The notes under the pieces were generated by a model. The model was not told the DNA's origin and did not search any database. It was given only the letters and a program-made list of their open reading frames with translations. A stretch of DNA of 64,000 bases from positions 558,001 to 622,000 of the forward strand of contig NZ_JAAGOW010000005.1 in NCBI RefSeq assembly GCF_010499245.1. Direction: 5' to 3'. This DNA is from Variovorax sp. WS11 (GTDB lineage: Bacteria; Pseudomonadota; Gammaproteobacteria; Burkholderiales; Burkholderiaceae_C). The first letter of the stretch is position 1. Every line of letters starts with the position of its first letter. Made by a program: the position numbers and the translations under genes. Shown here piece by piece: positions 16,831 through 25,502 of this stretch.

Positions 16831-19517
16831 CAAGGGACTCGCGTCGAGTGCCCGGTGACCGTCTCCTGGCGCGGCTTCGCCGCTTCGGTGGACCTGCGTG
16901 CCGATCGGCGCAGCCACTTCTCCGCCTCGACCGTCGCGAAGACCACGGCCGCGCATGCCAGGCACAGCGCCAGCTCGCCGGGCGCCAGGGCCTCGGTGCG
17001 AAACACTTTCTGCAACGGCGGAACATAGATCACCGCCAGCTGAAGCGCGAAGGTCGAGAGCACGGCACCGGCCAAGGGCCAATTGCTGCTCAGCCCTTGC
17101 GTGAAAAGCGATTCGCTTTCCGAGCGCATGGCCAGCACGTAGGCCATCTGGGAGAGCGTGAGAACCGTGAACACCATGGTCTGCCAATGCATGCCCGTCG
17201 TCAGAGCCCAGGCCTGGACGCCCAGGCACAGCGCCGCGATGAGGAGACCGACCCACAGCACGTGCTGCCAGAGGCCACCGGCGAACAGGCTTTCGCCGGG
17301 TGGGCGCGGCGGCCGCTGCATCACGCCCCGTTCGGCCGGCTCTGCGGCGAGCGCCAGGCCAGGCAGGCCGTCGGTGACAAGGTTCACCCACAGGATGTGC
17401 AACGGGAGCAACGGAATCGGCATGCCCATGAGCGGCGCGAGCACCAGAGTCCAGATCTCCGCCGAGTTCCCGGTGATCGCGTAGCGGACGAACTTGCGGA
17501 TGTTGTCGAAGATGCGCCGGCCCTCGCGCACCGCAGCCACGATGCTGGCGAAGTTGTCGTCGAGCAGCACCAGGCTCGCCGCTTCGCGCGCGACATCGGT
17601 CCCGCCGCGGCCCATGGCCACTCCGATGTCGGCCTGCTTGAGCGCCGGCGCATCGTTGACGCCGTCCCCCGTCATCGCGACGAACCGGCCCTGGGACTGC
17701 AGCGCACGTACGATGCGGATCTTCTGGGCCGGGTCGACCCGCGCGTACACGCACACGTCGCCGGCGAGCCGTTGCAGCGCAATGTCGTCCAGTGCAGCGA
17801 GTTGCGGGCCCGTCAGGACCGTCGAGCCGGCCTCGGCGATGCCGAGTTCGCGCGCGATCGCCAGCGCGGTCGCCGGATGGTCGCCAGTGATCATCACCGG
17901 CGTGATGCCCGCGCCCCGGCAGTCCGCGACGGCGGCCTTCGCCTCGGGCCGCGGCGGATCCGCCAGCCCCACGAGCCCGAGCAGAACCAGATCGCTCTCG
18001 ACCGCATCCGAGGACTGACCGCTCGGGTCCTGCGCACAGGAACGCCGGGCCAGCGCCAGAACGCGCAAGCCCTGCTCGGCCATCGTCGCTGCCACCCCGA
18101 GGGCCTGGGCCACGTCGAGCGCGGTTTCCCGCTGCCCCGCCGCGACGCGTGCGCAGCGCGGCAGCAAGGTCTCGGGCGCCCCCTTGACGACAACAACCCA
18201 GCCTTGGCCCTCCCGGTGCAAGGTGCTCATCCGCTTGCGCGCGGCGTCGAATGGCCATTCGTACAGACGAGGCTGCGCAGAGCGCACTGCATGGGGGTCC
18301 GCGCCGCTGGCCTGGGCCGCTTCGACCAGCGCCGTCTCGGTCGGGTCGCCCACCCACGCGCCGTTGGCGTCGGCGCCGGCGTCGTTGCACAGCACAGCCG
18401 CGGTCCACAGTGGCTGCGGCGTCCCACCGCCGGGATACTCGACCACCTGCACCCGCATGCGGTTCTGCGTCAACGTACCTGTCTTGTCCGAGCAGATCAC
18501 GCTGACCGATCCCAGTGTCTCCACCGAGGGCAGGCGCCGCACCAGGGCGTTGACCTTCACCATGCGGCGGGCCCCCAGGGCGAGCAGCACGGTCACGACT
18601 GCGGGCAGCGCCTCCGGAATCGCCGCCACCGCCAGGCTGATGGCCGTGAGCGCCATCAGCAGCACCGGCTCGCCGCGCAGCACGCCGATGCCGAAGAGCA
18701 GCCCGCAGATGCACAGGACCACCAGCGACAGGCGCCTGCCGAAATCAGCCAGACGCAATTGCAGTGGGGTGCTTCGCGCGCCGGTGTCCCGCAACAAGCC
18801 GGCGATGCGCCCCAGTTCGGTCTTCGAGCCCGTGGCGACCACCAGGCCTTCCGCACGGCCGTGGCTGACCAGCGTTCCCTTGAAGGCCATGTTGAGCCGG
18901 TCGCCGAGCGGATGGTCGCCCGCGGGAAGGTGCGCGATGTGCTTCTCCACCGTGACGGATTCACCGGTCAGCATGGACTCGTCCACGCGCAATTGCGCCG
19001 CCTGGTGCAGCCGCAGGTCCGCGGGCACGAGATTGCCCGCCTCCAGCAGCACCACGTCGCCCGGCACCAGGTGGACCGTATCGATGGCCCGCGCGCAACC
19101 ATCGCGCCGCACGGTCGCATGGGCGCCGGCCAGCCGCTTCAGCGCGTCGAGCGCCCGCTCCGCGCGCCACTCCTGCGTGAGGCCGATCGCCGCGTTGAGC
19201 AGCACGATGACCGCGATGGCCACGGTGTCCGCGACATCTCCGATGAAACCGGACAGCAGCGCGGCCGCGATCAGCACGAGCACCATGAAGTCGCTCAGCT
19301 GGTCACACACCCGCCGGATCAGGCTTCGCGGGACCGGCTCGGGCAAGCGGTTCTCGCCGTAGAGGCCCTGCCGCTGCCGCGCCTGCTCGGACGTCAAGCC
19401 GGTCTGCGGGTCCACCTCCAACCGGGCGGCAAGCGCCTGCGCAGGATGCAGGTGCGCGTCATCGGCCAACAGGGCCTGATCCCGCCCCATGGCGCCGCGA
19501 GGAGGATCTGGCCTCAC
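16830..19517 (-). CDS. P-type cation-transporting ATPase (Ca2+/Mg2+ type, P2-like)
   Basis: 895 residues. It has an N-terminal cation ATPase domain, TGES actuator motif (MLTGESVTVEKH), IPEALP in helix M4, phosphorylation site CSDKTGTLTQ, the hinge MTGDGVNDAPALKQADIGVA and a C-terminal set of helices (cation ATPase C). Proteins of this type pump Ca2+ or other divalent cations at the plasma membrane. The GTG start overlaps the usp stop (GTGA). Being behind an FNR-controlled usp gene suggests ion homeostasis under low energy. Confidence 0.92.
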   Translation of the reverse strand: MRPDPPRGAMGRDQALLADDAHLHPAQALAARLEVDPQTGLTSEQARQRQGLYGENRLPEPVPRSLIRRVCDQLSDFMVLVLIAAALLSGFIGDVADTVAIAVIVLLNAAIGLTQEWRAERALDALKRLAGAHATVRRDGCARAIDTVHLVPGDVVLLEAGNLVPADLRLHQAAQLRVDESMLTGESVTVEKHIAHLPAGDHPLGDRLNMAFKGTLVSHGRAEGLVVATGSKTELGRIAGLLRDTGARSTPLQLRLADFGRRLSLVVLCICGLLFGIGVLRGEPVLLMALTAISLAVAAIPEALPAVVTVLLALGARRMVKVNALVRRLPSVETLGSVSVICSDKTGTLTQNRMRVQVVEYPGGGTPQPLWTAAVLCNDAGADANGAWVGDPTETALVEAAQASGADPHAVRSAQPRLYEWPFDAARKRMSTLHREGQGWVVVVKGAPETLLPRCARVAAGQRETALDVAQALGVAATMAEQGLRVLALARRSCAQDPSGQSSDAVESDLVLLGLVGLADPPRPEAKAAVADCRGAGITPVMITGDHPATALAIARELGIAEAGSTVLTGPQLAALDDIALQRLAGDVCVYARVDPAQKIRIVRALQSQGRFVAMTGDGVNDAPALKQADIGVAMGRGGTDVAREAASLVLLDDNFASIVAAVREGRRIFDNIRKFVRYAITGNSAEIWTLVLAPLMGMPIPLLPLHILWVNLVTDGLPGLALAAEPAERGVMQRPPRPPGESLFAGGLWQHVLWVGLLIAALCLGVQAWALTTGMHWQTMVFTVLTLSQMAYVLAMRSESESLFTQGLSSNWPLAGAVLSTFALQLAVIYVPPLQKVFRTEALAPGELALCLACAAVVFATVEAEKWLRRSARRSTEAAKPRQETVTGHSTRVP

Positions 19518-20014
19518 GCGTGCGCGACGGCAGGCGACGCCGCCGCACCGCTGGCTTGCCCATCGTCCGGCCGGGTATTGACGAGCAGCACCGGAACCGG
19601 CGCTAAGCGCAACACCTGCTCGGCATCGCTGCCCAGCAGCGCTCGCGCGACGCCATGGCGACCGTGCGTCCCGATCACGATGAGCTCGGCCTTCCAGGTC
19701 CTTGCCTGCTCGACGACGATTTCCGAGACGCGGCCGGCGAGCGAGGTGAAGAGCACGCTTTCCGCCTTGATGCCGGCACGCCGCGCGCGCTCCCTCCCCT
19801 GTTCGAGGATCTGCCTGCCCGCTTCCGCCATCAGTGGAACCAAATCACCGCTGTAGGTGGCGAAGGTCTCGAAGCCGGTCACGTATTTCAGCTCGTCCAC
19901 CACGTGGATGAGCCGGAGCTTTGCGCCGGTGAGCTTGGCCAGGCGAAGCGCCTCGTCCAGGCCTCGCAGCGAGGTGGTGCTGCCGTCGATGGGAACAAGA
20001 ATGCGTCGATACAT
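19514..20014 (-). CDS. UspA-family universal stress protein
   Basis: 166 residues: MYRRILVPIDGSTTSLRGLD, ATP-binding GTHGRHGVARALLGSDAEQV and VPVLLVNTRPD. First gene of the usp / P-type ATPase / kinase operon. A perfect FNR box lies ~70 bp upstream and GAAACT follows 22 nt after it. Divergent from phaC. Confidence 0.92.
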   Translation of the reverse strand: MYRRILVPIDGSTTSLRGLDEALRLAKLTGAKLRLIHVVDELKYVTGFETFATYSGDLVPLMAEAGRQILEQGRERARRAGIKAESVLFTSLAGRVSEIVVEQARTWKAELIVIGTHGRHGVARALLGSDAEQVLRLAPVPVLLVNTRPDDGQASGAAASPAVAHA

Positions 20015-20076
20015 GGCTGACTCCTCGAGTCAAGAAGGACTCCTTGCCAGTTTCGACGCCTCGGCGCGCGCCGGGC

Positions 20077-20090
20077 TTGATGCGCATCAA
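20077..20090 (-). promoter_or_regulatory. Perfect FNR box for the usp-ATPase operon
   Basis: TTGATGCGCATCAA, a full palindrome with both ideal half sites, ~70 bp upstream of the usp start at 20014. Confidence 0.85.
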
Positions 20091-20146
20091 TGCAACAACG
20101 GTTGCTGCTGCCTGCTCGCAGATCAATCCGAATGAGCGTGCGTTCA

Positions 20147-20160
20147 TTGATCCAGCGCAA
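20147..20160 (+). promoter_or_regulatory. FNR-type box upstream of phaC
   Basis: TTGATCCAGCGCAA, centre ~64 bp before the phaC ATG. The same 14-mer recurs at 21960 and 54190. Confidence 0.8.
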
Positions 20161-20216
20161 CAGTCTGCGCCCTGCCGTGGCTGAGCATCGCCTCATCGAC
20201 ACAACGAATCTCGGAG

Positions 20217-21941
20217 ATGGACAGCAACTCGGACACCACCTTGGACCGCATGCTGCACGCCCAACTGGCGGAGCTGACCAAAGGCATTTCTCCCGCGGCG
20301 CTGATTCAGGCCTGGTCGGACTGGGCCCTCCACCTGGCGGCGCAGCCCGCCCGGAGCGCACAGCTTCTGATGGTGCGCCCCCTGATGCGAGCGGCGGAAG
20401 CCGCACTCCAGGCCTTTCAGCCCCTGCCTTCTCATGGCCCCCGGACACCCGATCCGCACGAAGACGATCCACGCCTCGCCGATCCATCCTGGGACGCATG
20501 GCCGTTCAGCGTCTACCGGCAGGCCTTCCGTGCCGGGGGGCAGTGGCTGCGCGAGCTGACCGAAGCCGTGCCCGGCGTCGAGCGCCATCACGAGCAGGTC
20601 GTGTCGATTTCGGCGCGGCAGTTGCACGGCATGTGCTCGCCGGCGAACTCGCCCGCCACGCATCCGCTGGTGCTTCAGCGAACGCTCGCCTCCGGCGGAA
20701 TGAACCTGTTGCAAGGCGCGTGGAACTGGATGGAGGACCTTCAGCGCAGCCGTGACCACCTGCCGCCCAAAGGCGCCGAGGCCTTCGTGCCCGGACGCGA
20801 GGTGGCGCTCACGCCCGGCAAGGTCGTCCTGCGCAATCGCCTGATGGAGCTGATCCAGTACACGCCCACGACGGCCACGGTCCACCCCGAGCCGGTGCTC
20901 ATGGTGAGCGCCTGGATCATGAAGTACTACATCCTCGACCTGTCGCAGCGCAATTCGCTGATCCGCTATCTGGTCGACCAAGGCCACACGGTATCCGTCA
21001 TCTCGTGGAAGAACCCGGACGCGGAAGACCGGGACCTTGGAATGAACGACTACCTGGCGCAGGGGCTGATGGCCAGCCTCGATGCGGTTTCGGCCATCTC
21101 GGGCGGGCAGCGCGTGCACGCACTGGGCTATTGCCTGGGCGGGACGCTGCTCGCCATCGGGGCGGCGGCCATGGCGCGCGACCATGACGATCGCCTGGCC
21201 ACGGTCACCTTGCTGGCTGCGCAGACCGATTTCACCGAGCCGGGCGAGCTCGGCCTCTTCATGGACGAGAGTCAGCTCTCTTTCATCGAAGACATGATGG
21301 CCCGCCAAGGCTTCCTGAAGGCGGAACAGATGGCCGGCGCTTTCAACCTCCTGCGTGCCGTCGACCGCATCTGGTCGCCCATGGTGCAGAACTACCTGCT
21401 CGGCGAGCGAGGGCCGTTCACCGACCTGATGGCGTGGAACGCCGATGGCACGCGCATGCCCTACCGCATGCATGCGGACTATCTGCGCAGCCTGTTCCAC
21501 GACAACGAACTCGCGCGCGGGCGCTATTGCGTGAATGGGCGATCGGTCTCACTGCGCGACATCGACGTGCCGATCTTCGCCGTGGGAACCTGGACGGACA
21601 ATGTCGCCCCTTGGCGCTCGGTGTACAAGCTGAACCTGCTTTGCGACACGGAGATTTGCTTCGTCCTGACGGACGGCGGCCACAACGGCGGCATCCTCAG
21701 CGAGCCCGGACATGCGCATCGCCACTACCGGGTCCTCCAGCGCGCAGGAGATGCCGCGTATGTGCCGCCGGACACCTACGTGGCACGTGCCGAGCGGGTC
21801 GAAGGCTCGTGGTGGCCCGCACTGCAGCGCTGGCTGGCGGATCGTTCCGGGCCTCGTCGCAAGCCGCCGCGCAAGGGCCATGCGCGTCAGGGCTACCTGC
21901 CGATCTGCGACGCGCCGGGCACCTATGTCCTCGTGCGATGA
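20217..21941 (+). CDS. phaC: Class I-type polyhydroxyalkanoate synthase
   Basis: 574 residues. It has the PhaC N-terminal domain and an alpha/beta hydrolase core with the lipase-like box GYCLGG (nucleophile Cys ~306), Asp in GTWTDNVAPW (~459) and His in DGGHNGGI (~488). It polymerises 3-hydroxyacyl-CoA to PHA granules. Length and order fit class I-type synthases, although sequence details such as the C-terminal Arg/Lys tail suggest a divergent second copy. Followed by phaB and a Zn-alcohol dehydrogenase. Confidence 0.92.
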   Translation: MDSNSDTTLDRMLHAQLAELTKGISPAALIQAWSDWALHLAAQPARSAQLLMVRPLMRAAEAALQAFQPLPSHGPRTPDPHEDDPRLADPSWDAWPFSVYRQAFRAGGQWLRELTEAVPGVERHHEQVVSISARQLHGMCSPANSPATHPLVLQRTLASGGMNLLQGAWNWMEDLQRSRDHLPPKGAEAFVPGREVALTPGKVVLRNRLMELIQYTPTTATVHPEPVLMVSAWIMKYYILDLSQRNSLIRYLVDQGHTVSVISWKNPDAEDRDLGMNDYLAQGLMASLDAVSAISGGQRVHALGYCLGGTLLAIGAAAMARDHDDRLATVTLLAAQTDFTEPGELGLFMDESQLSFIEDMMARQGFLKAEQMAGAFNLLRAVDRIWSPMVQNYLLGERGPFTDLMAWNADGTRMPYRMHADYLRSLFHDNELARGRYCVNGRSVSLRDIDVPIFAVGTWTDNVAPWRSVYKLNLLCDTEICFVLTDGGHNGGILSEPGHAHRHYRVLQRAGDAAYVPPDTYVARAERVEGSWWPALQRWLADRSGPRRKPPRKGHARQGYLPICDAPGTYVLVR

Positions 21942-21959
21942 CCGCGCCATGCGGGTCCC

Positions 21960-21973
21960 TTGATCCAGCGCAA
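21960..21973 (+). promoter_or_regulatory. FNR-type box upstream of the phaB region
   Basis: TTGATCCAGCGCAA, centre ~70 bp before the small ORF at 22037; TACAGT begins 22 nt after the box. Confidence 0.75.
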
Positions 21974-22036
21974 TGCCTTCACCCAGTGCGCTTCCTACAG
22001 TGCCGTCACAGCCACCCGACACGCGAAAGGACCCTC

Positions 22037-22093
22037 ATGAAATCCGATGCCCAATCGACAAGCGACATCAATAAGCTGCGCTTGGAGGCCTGA
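22037..22093 (+). pseudogene. 18-codon relic, probably the N-terminus of a BON protein gene
   Basis: MKSDAQSTSDINKLRLEA then stop. It parallels the start of the BON protein at 53385 (MKPDAMLRSDIVAELNFDPV), including the MKxDA and SDI positions. It sits at normal distance from an FNR box, and its last codons (TTGGAGG) provide the ribosome binding site for phaB four bases later. It may now work only as a leader that couples translation to phaB. Confidence 0.5.
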
Positions 22094-22096
22094 GCA

Positions 22097-22816
22097 ATGC
22101 GCGTCGCACTGGTCACCGGCGGAACCGCCGGCATCGGAGCAGCCACAGCCGAAGCCCTGCAGGCCGCCGGCTATCGGGTCGCCGTCAACTACGGCACCAA
22201 CGAGACGGTCGCGCATGCCTTTTCTGCCCGCACGGGCATTCCCGCCTTCGCCTGGAACGTGGCAGACGCGGCCGCATGCCGCGACGGCGCGGCTCGCGTG
22301 CAAGCCGAGCTCGGACCGGTCGAGATTCTCGTCAACAACGCCGGGATCACGCGCGATGCGATGCTGCACAAGATGAGCTTCGAGCAGTGGCGCGAGGTGC
22401 TCGACGTCAACCTGGGCGGATGCTTCAACATGTGCCGTGCCGTGATCGAGGGCATGCGCGAGCGGCGCTTCGGACGGATCGTCAACATGGGCTCCGTCAA
22501 CGGGCTCTCAGGCCAGGCGGGGCAATGCAACTACGCTGCAACCAAGGCCGGGCTCATCGGCTTGACCAAGTCGCTTGCGCTCGAGGGTGCCTCGCGCAAC
22601 ATCACCGTCAACCTGGTCGCGCCCGGCTACACCGAAACGGCCATGGTCGGTGCAGTGCCTCCGGACGTGCTGGCACAGATCCTCAAGGCCGTCCCCGCGG
22701 GCCGGCTGGCAACACCGGACGAAATCGCCCGCGGCGTCGTCTTTCTCGTCGCGGACGAAGCCGCCTTCATCACCGGTATCACGCTGCCGATCAACGGCGG
22801 CAAGTACATGGCCTGA
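22097..22816 (+). CDS. phaB: Acetoacetyl-CoA reductase (SDR family)
   Basis: 239 residues. NAD(P)-binding TGGTAGIGAATAEAL, NNAG motif (LVNNAGITRD), catalytic Ser in NMGSVNG and YxxxK in CNYAATKAG. The sequence pattern after the active site (LALEGASRNITVNLVAPGY) fits PhaB. It supplies (R)-3-hydroxybutyryl-CoA for the adjacent PHA synthase and re-oxidises NAD(P)H, useful as an electron sink when O2 is short. Confidence 0.92.
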   Translation: MRVALVTGGTAGIGAATAEALQAAGYRVAVNYGTNETVAHAFSARTGIPAFAWNVADAAACRDGAARVQAELGPVEILVNNAGITRDAMLHKMSFEQWREVLDVNLGGCFNMCRAVIEGMRERRFGRIVNMGSVNGLSGQAGQCNYAATKAGLIGLTKSLALEGASRNITVNLVAPGYTETAMVGAVPPDVLAQILKAVPAGRLATPDEIARGVVFLVADEAAFITGITLPINGGKYMA

Positions 22817-22869
22817 GAGCCTGAGCGCCGCCGCCGACCAGCTCCACATTTCTTCCCCAGGAGTTCTCC

Positions 22870-23901
22870 ATGCAAAAGATGAAGGCCGCCGTCGTCCACG
22901 CTTTCGGACAGGCGCTTGAGATCGAAGAAGTGCCCGTGCCCGACGTGCCCCCCGGCCAGGTGCTGGTCAAGATCGCGGCCTCCGGCGTCTGCCACACCGA
23001 CCTGCACGCCGCCGACGGCGACTGGCCGGTCAAGCCCGCCCTGCCCTTCATACCGGGCCATGAGGGCGTCGGCCACGTCGCGGCCGTCGGCGCCGGCGTG
23101 AAGCACCTCAGGGAAGGCGACCGCGTGGGCGTGCCCTGGCTGCACACCGCCTGCGGCCATTGCGAGCACTGCATCACCGGCTGGGAGACGCTGTGCGACC
23201 ACCAGCAGATGACGGGCTACACGGTCAACGGCGGCTACGCCGAGTACGTGCTTGCCGATCCGGGCTACGTGGGGCATTTGCCGGCGAATGTCGGCTTCAC
23301 GGAGATCGCGCCGATCCTGTGTGCGGGGCTGACCGTCTACAAGGGCCTCAAGGTGCTGGACTGCAAGCCCGGCGACTGGGTGGCGATCTCCGGTGTCGGC
23401 GGCCTGGGCCACCTGGCCGTGCAGTATGCCAAGGCGATGGGCTTTCATGTCGTCGCGGTCGACATCGACGAAGAAAAGCTGCAACTCGCCAAGGAGGTCG
23501 GCGCCGACATGCTGATCGATGCCTCGAAACAGGACCCGGCGCAGGCGATGCAGAAGGCCCTGCGCGGTGCGCACGGCGTGCTGGTGACGGCCGTGTCCCG
23601 CGCGGCCTTCGCGCAGGCGCTGGGCATGCTGCACAAGCGCGGCACCATGTCGATGGTGGGCCTGCCGCCGGGCGACTTCGCCCTGCCGATCTTCGACATG
23701 GTGCTCAATGCCAAGACCGTGCGAGGCTCGATCGTCGGGACCCGCAAGGACCTGCAGGAAGCCCTGGAATTCGCAGCCGAAGGCAAGGTGCGTACGGTGT
23801 GCAGCGAGGACCGCCTGGACAACATCAACCAGGTCTTCGACCGGCTGCGCCGCGGCCAGATCGAGGGCCGGGTCGTCATGCGCCTGACGGACGAGGCGTA
23901 G
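22870..23901 (+). CDS. Zinc-dependent alcohol dehydrogenase (AdhP/AdhA type)
   Basis: 343 residues. Catalytic zinc region GVCHTDLHAADGDW and GHEGVGHV, structural zinc cysteines in CGHCEHCITGWETLC, and the Rossmann motif GVGGLGHLAVQYAK. It should interconvert primary alcohols and aldehydes with NAD. AGGAG precedes the ATG. Position after phaC-phaB suggests a fermentative redox role. Two relics of related dehydrogenases remain at 50498 and 54060. Confidence 0.93.
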   Translation: MQKMKAAVVHAFGQALEIEEVPVPDVPPGQVLVKIAASGVCHTDLHAADGDWPVKPALPFIPGHEGVGHVAAVGAGVKHLREGDRVGVPWLHTACGHCEHCITGWETLCDHQQMTGYTVNGGYAEYVLADPGYVGHLPANVGFTEIAPILCAGLTVYKGLKVLDCKPGDWVAISGVGGLGHLAVQYAKAMGFHVVAVDIDEEKLQLAKEVGADMLIDASKQDPAQAMQKALRGAHGVLVTAVSRAAFAQALGMLHKRGTMSMVGLPPGDFALPIFDMVLNAKTVRGSIVGTRKDLQEALEFAAEGKVRTVCSEDRLDNINQVFDRLRRGQIEGRVVMRLTDEA

Positions 23902-23927
23902 TCCCGCATCACGACGAAGGACTTCAC

Positions 23928-24302
23928 ATGAAACATCTCACCGCCGCCGATCGCGAGGCACTGACCGATCGGCTTCGAGTCATCAAGCGCAGCGTCCTGG
24001 AAGAACTTCGCCGGACCGCTGGTGTCGACGAGACCTCACGGGACCCCCAGGATCACGAGGTTCGCAGCCACGCTGATGAGGCCGAGGCGTTCCGGTTCGC
24101 CGGCCTGCACTGCGCCGAGATCGAGATCGACCGCGCCAGGCTCAAGGACGTCGAAGAGGCGCAACAGCGCATGGCCGAAGGCCGCTACGGCATCTGCGTC
24201 GATTGCGGCGAGGACATTCCGCGCGAGCGCTTGGTGGCGCAACCTATCGCCGTCCGCTGCGCGGCATGCCAGGCCGCGTTCGAGGCCGGGCATCGCCGCT
24301 GA
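23928..24302 (+). CDS. TraR/DksA-family zinc finger protein
   Basis: 124 residues from ATG 23928 (GAAGGA upstream). Helical N-terminal half, then a C4 zinc finger: CVDCGEDIP and RCAACQAAFE (CxxC-x17-CxxC), characteristic of DksA/TraR proteins that bind the RNA polymerase secondary channel. The acidic coiled-coil-tip DxxDxA motif is not clear, so an effect on transcription like DksA is an inference. 26 bp after the alcohol dehydrogenase, likely same operon. Confidence 0.88.
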   Translation: MKHLTAADREALTDRLRVIKRSVLEELRRTAGVDETSRDPQDHEVRSHADEAEAFRFAGLHCAEIEIDRARLKDVEEAQQRMAEGRYGICVDCGEDIPRERLVAQPIAVRCAACQAAFEAGHRR

Positions 24303-24311
24303 GGCCGGCGC

Positions 24312-24527
24312 TCAGCCGTCGAGCGGCACGCCACCGCCGAAACGGCAGGCCCAGCGATCCCACAGGTCTTGGCCGATCCCGGCCATCGACTTCTGCCACG
24401 CCAGGAGTATTTGAGCCTGGCGCTGCTGCGCCTGCAGCAGCGTCCCGACGGTCGCTGCCTGCCATTCGAGGACCAAGCGAACATGTCCATCGCGAAGCGA
24501 CGGGACAGGGGAGGTTTCAGGGGTCAT
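24312..24527 (-). CDS. Small phasin-like protein
   Basis: 71 residues, mostly one amphipathic Gln/Ala-rich helix (VRLVLEWQAATVGTLLQAQQ, then LAWQKSMAGIGQDLWDRW). GGAG lies 8 nt before the ATG. Size and helix resemble short phasin-type proteins that coat PHA granules, which fits the PHA genes next door, but no family signature is certain. Convergent with the DksA-like gene (9 bp apart). Transcription could start near the FNR box at 24681-24694. Confidence 0.55.
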   Translation of the reverse strand: MTPETSPVPSLRDGHVRLVLEWQAATVGTLLQAQQRQAQILLAWQKSMAGIGQDLWDRWACRFGGGVPLDG

Positions 24528-24680
24528 GACGGTGCTCCGGAAAGGTCAGCCCTCAGCTTCGCACGGCGGCAGTGCGGACTTCTTGACATGGCTCAAGCCG
24601 AGGCTTGTCGGCTTGGCCAATCATGGTCCGCGTCACCGATCTCCGGCGCTCCTCAGCTTGAGCCGATATTGCGCAAACCC

Positions 24681-24694
24681 TTGATCCAGATCAA
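24681..24694. promoter_or_regulatory. FNR box between phasin-like and response-regulator genes
   Basis: TTGATCCAGATCAA, both half sites ideal. It is 78 bp from the response regulator start and 160 bp from the phasin-like start, so the plus-strand gene is the likelier target. Confidence 0.8.
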
Positions 24695-24764
24695 AGCGCT
24701 GTTGTTTTGAAGCGGCTCGGGGATGGACATTCTCGATTTGTCGTCGACGGGCTAACATCCCCGG

Positions 24765-25499
24765 GTGACCACCCCCACCCATCTCGCCGTCCTCGACGAT
24801 GAAGTCGAGATCACCACCCTGCTGGCCGGCTATCTGCAGGGACATGGATTCCGCGTGAGCCAGCTGCATTCCGGCCGGTCGCTTCTGGAACTCATGGCCA
24901 ACGACGCGCCAGCGCTGGTCCTGCTGGACCTGGGCCTGCCCGGCGAGGACGGCTTTGCCATCGCGCGCCAGCTGCGCGAGCACTGGCGCTGCGGACTGGT
25001 GATCGTCACCGGGCGGGGGGATGCAGTCGACAAGGTGGTCGGCCTGGAGGTCGGCGCCGACGACTATGTAACAAAGCCCTTCGACCTGCGTGAGCTGGTG
25101 GCGCGTATCAAGGCCGTGCTGCGCCGCCTCGTCCCTTCGGAGCCTGGGGAGGCCAGGCCAGGCGCCGAAGAGGCGAACCTGCTCCGCTTTGCCCAGTGGG
25201 AGCTGGACACGGCCGCGCGCCGCCTCCTGGACCCGCACCGCAGGGAAGTCGCGCTGACCACGGGCGAGTTCGACCTGCTCAGCACGCTGGCCACCCACCC
25301 GGGCCGCGTGTTGTCGCGCGACTTCCTCCTCGAAGCCACCCGAGGCCGCGACGGCGGGCCCTTCGACCGCACCATCGATGTCCAGATCGGGCGCCTGCGC
25401 CGCAAGCTGGAGGACGATCCGAACAATCCGCAGATCATCAAGTCGGTGCGCGGAGCGGGCTACATCCTGGTTCCCAAGGTCGAAGCGGGGAGGGGCTGA
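24765..25499 (+). CDS. OmpR/PhoB-family response regulator
   Basis: 244 residues from GTG 24765. Receiver domain (LAVLDDEVEITTLLA; phospho-acceptor Asp ~55 in LVLLDLGLPGEDG; conserved Lys in YVTKPFDLREL) and a C-terminal winged helix (RTIDVQIGRLRRKLEDD, RGAGYILV). Three nt upstream of the hybrid kinase, so they form a two-component pair. The gene lies behind a perfect FNR box. Confidence 0.93.
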   Translation: MTTPTHLAVLDDEVEITTLLAGYLQGHGFRVSQLHSGRSLLELMANDAPALVLLDLGLPGEDGFAIARQLREHWRCGLVIVTGRGDAVDKVVGLEVGADDYVTKPFDLRELVARIKAVLRRLVPSEPGEARPGAEEANLLRFAQWELDTAARRLLDPHRREVALTTGEFDLLSTLATHPGRVLSRDFLLEATRGRDGGPFDRTIDVQIGRLRRKLEDDPNNPQIIKSVRGAGYILVPKVEAGRG

Positions 25500-25502
25500 A
25501 AC

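Noticed and set aside
16831..18714. An N-terminal extension of the fused kinase gene to 1157 codons
   Set aside because: The extension runs through the P-type ATPase in another frame and has no protein-like composition; the TGATG start at 16830 is better.
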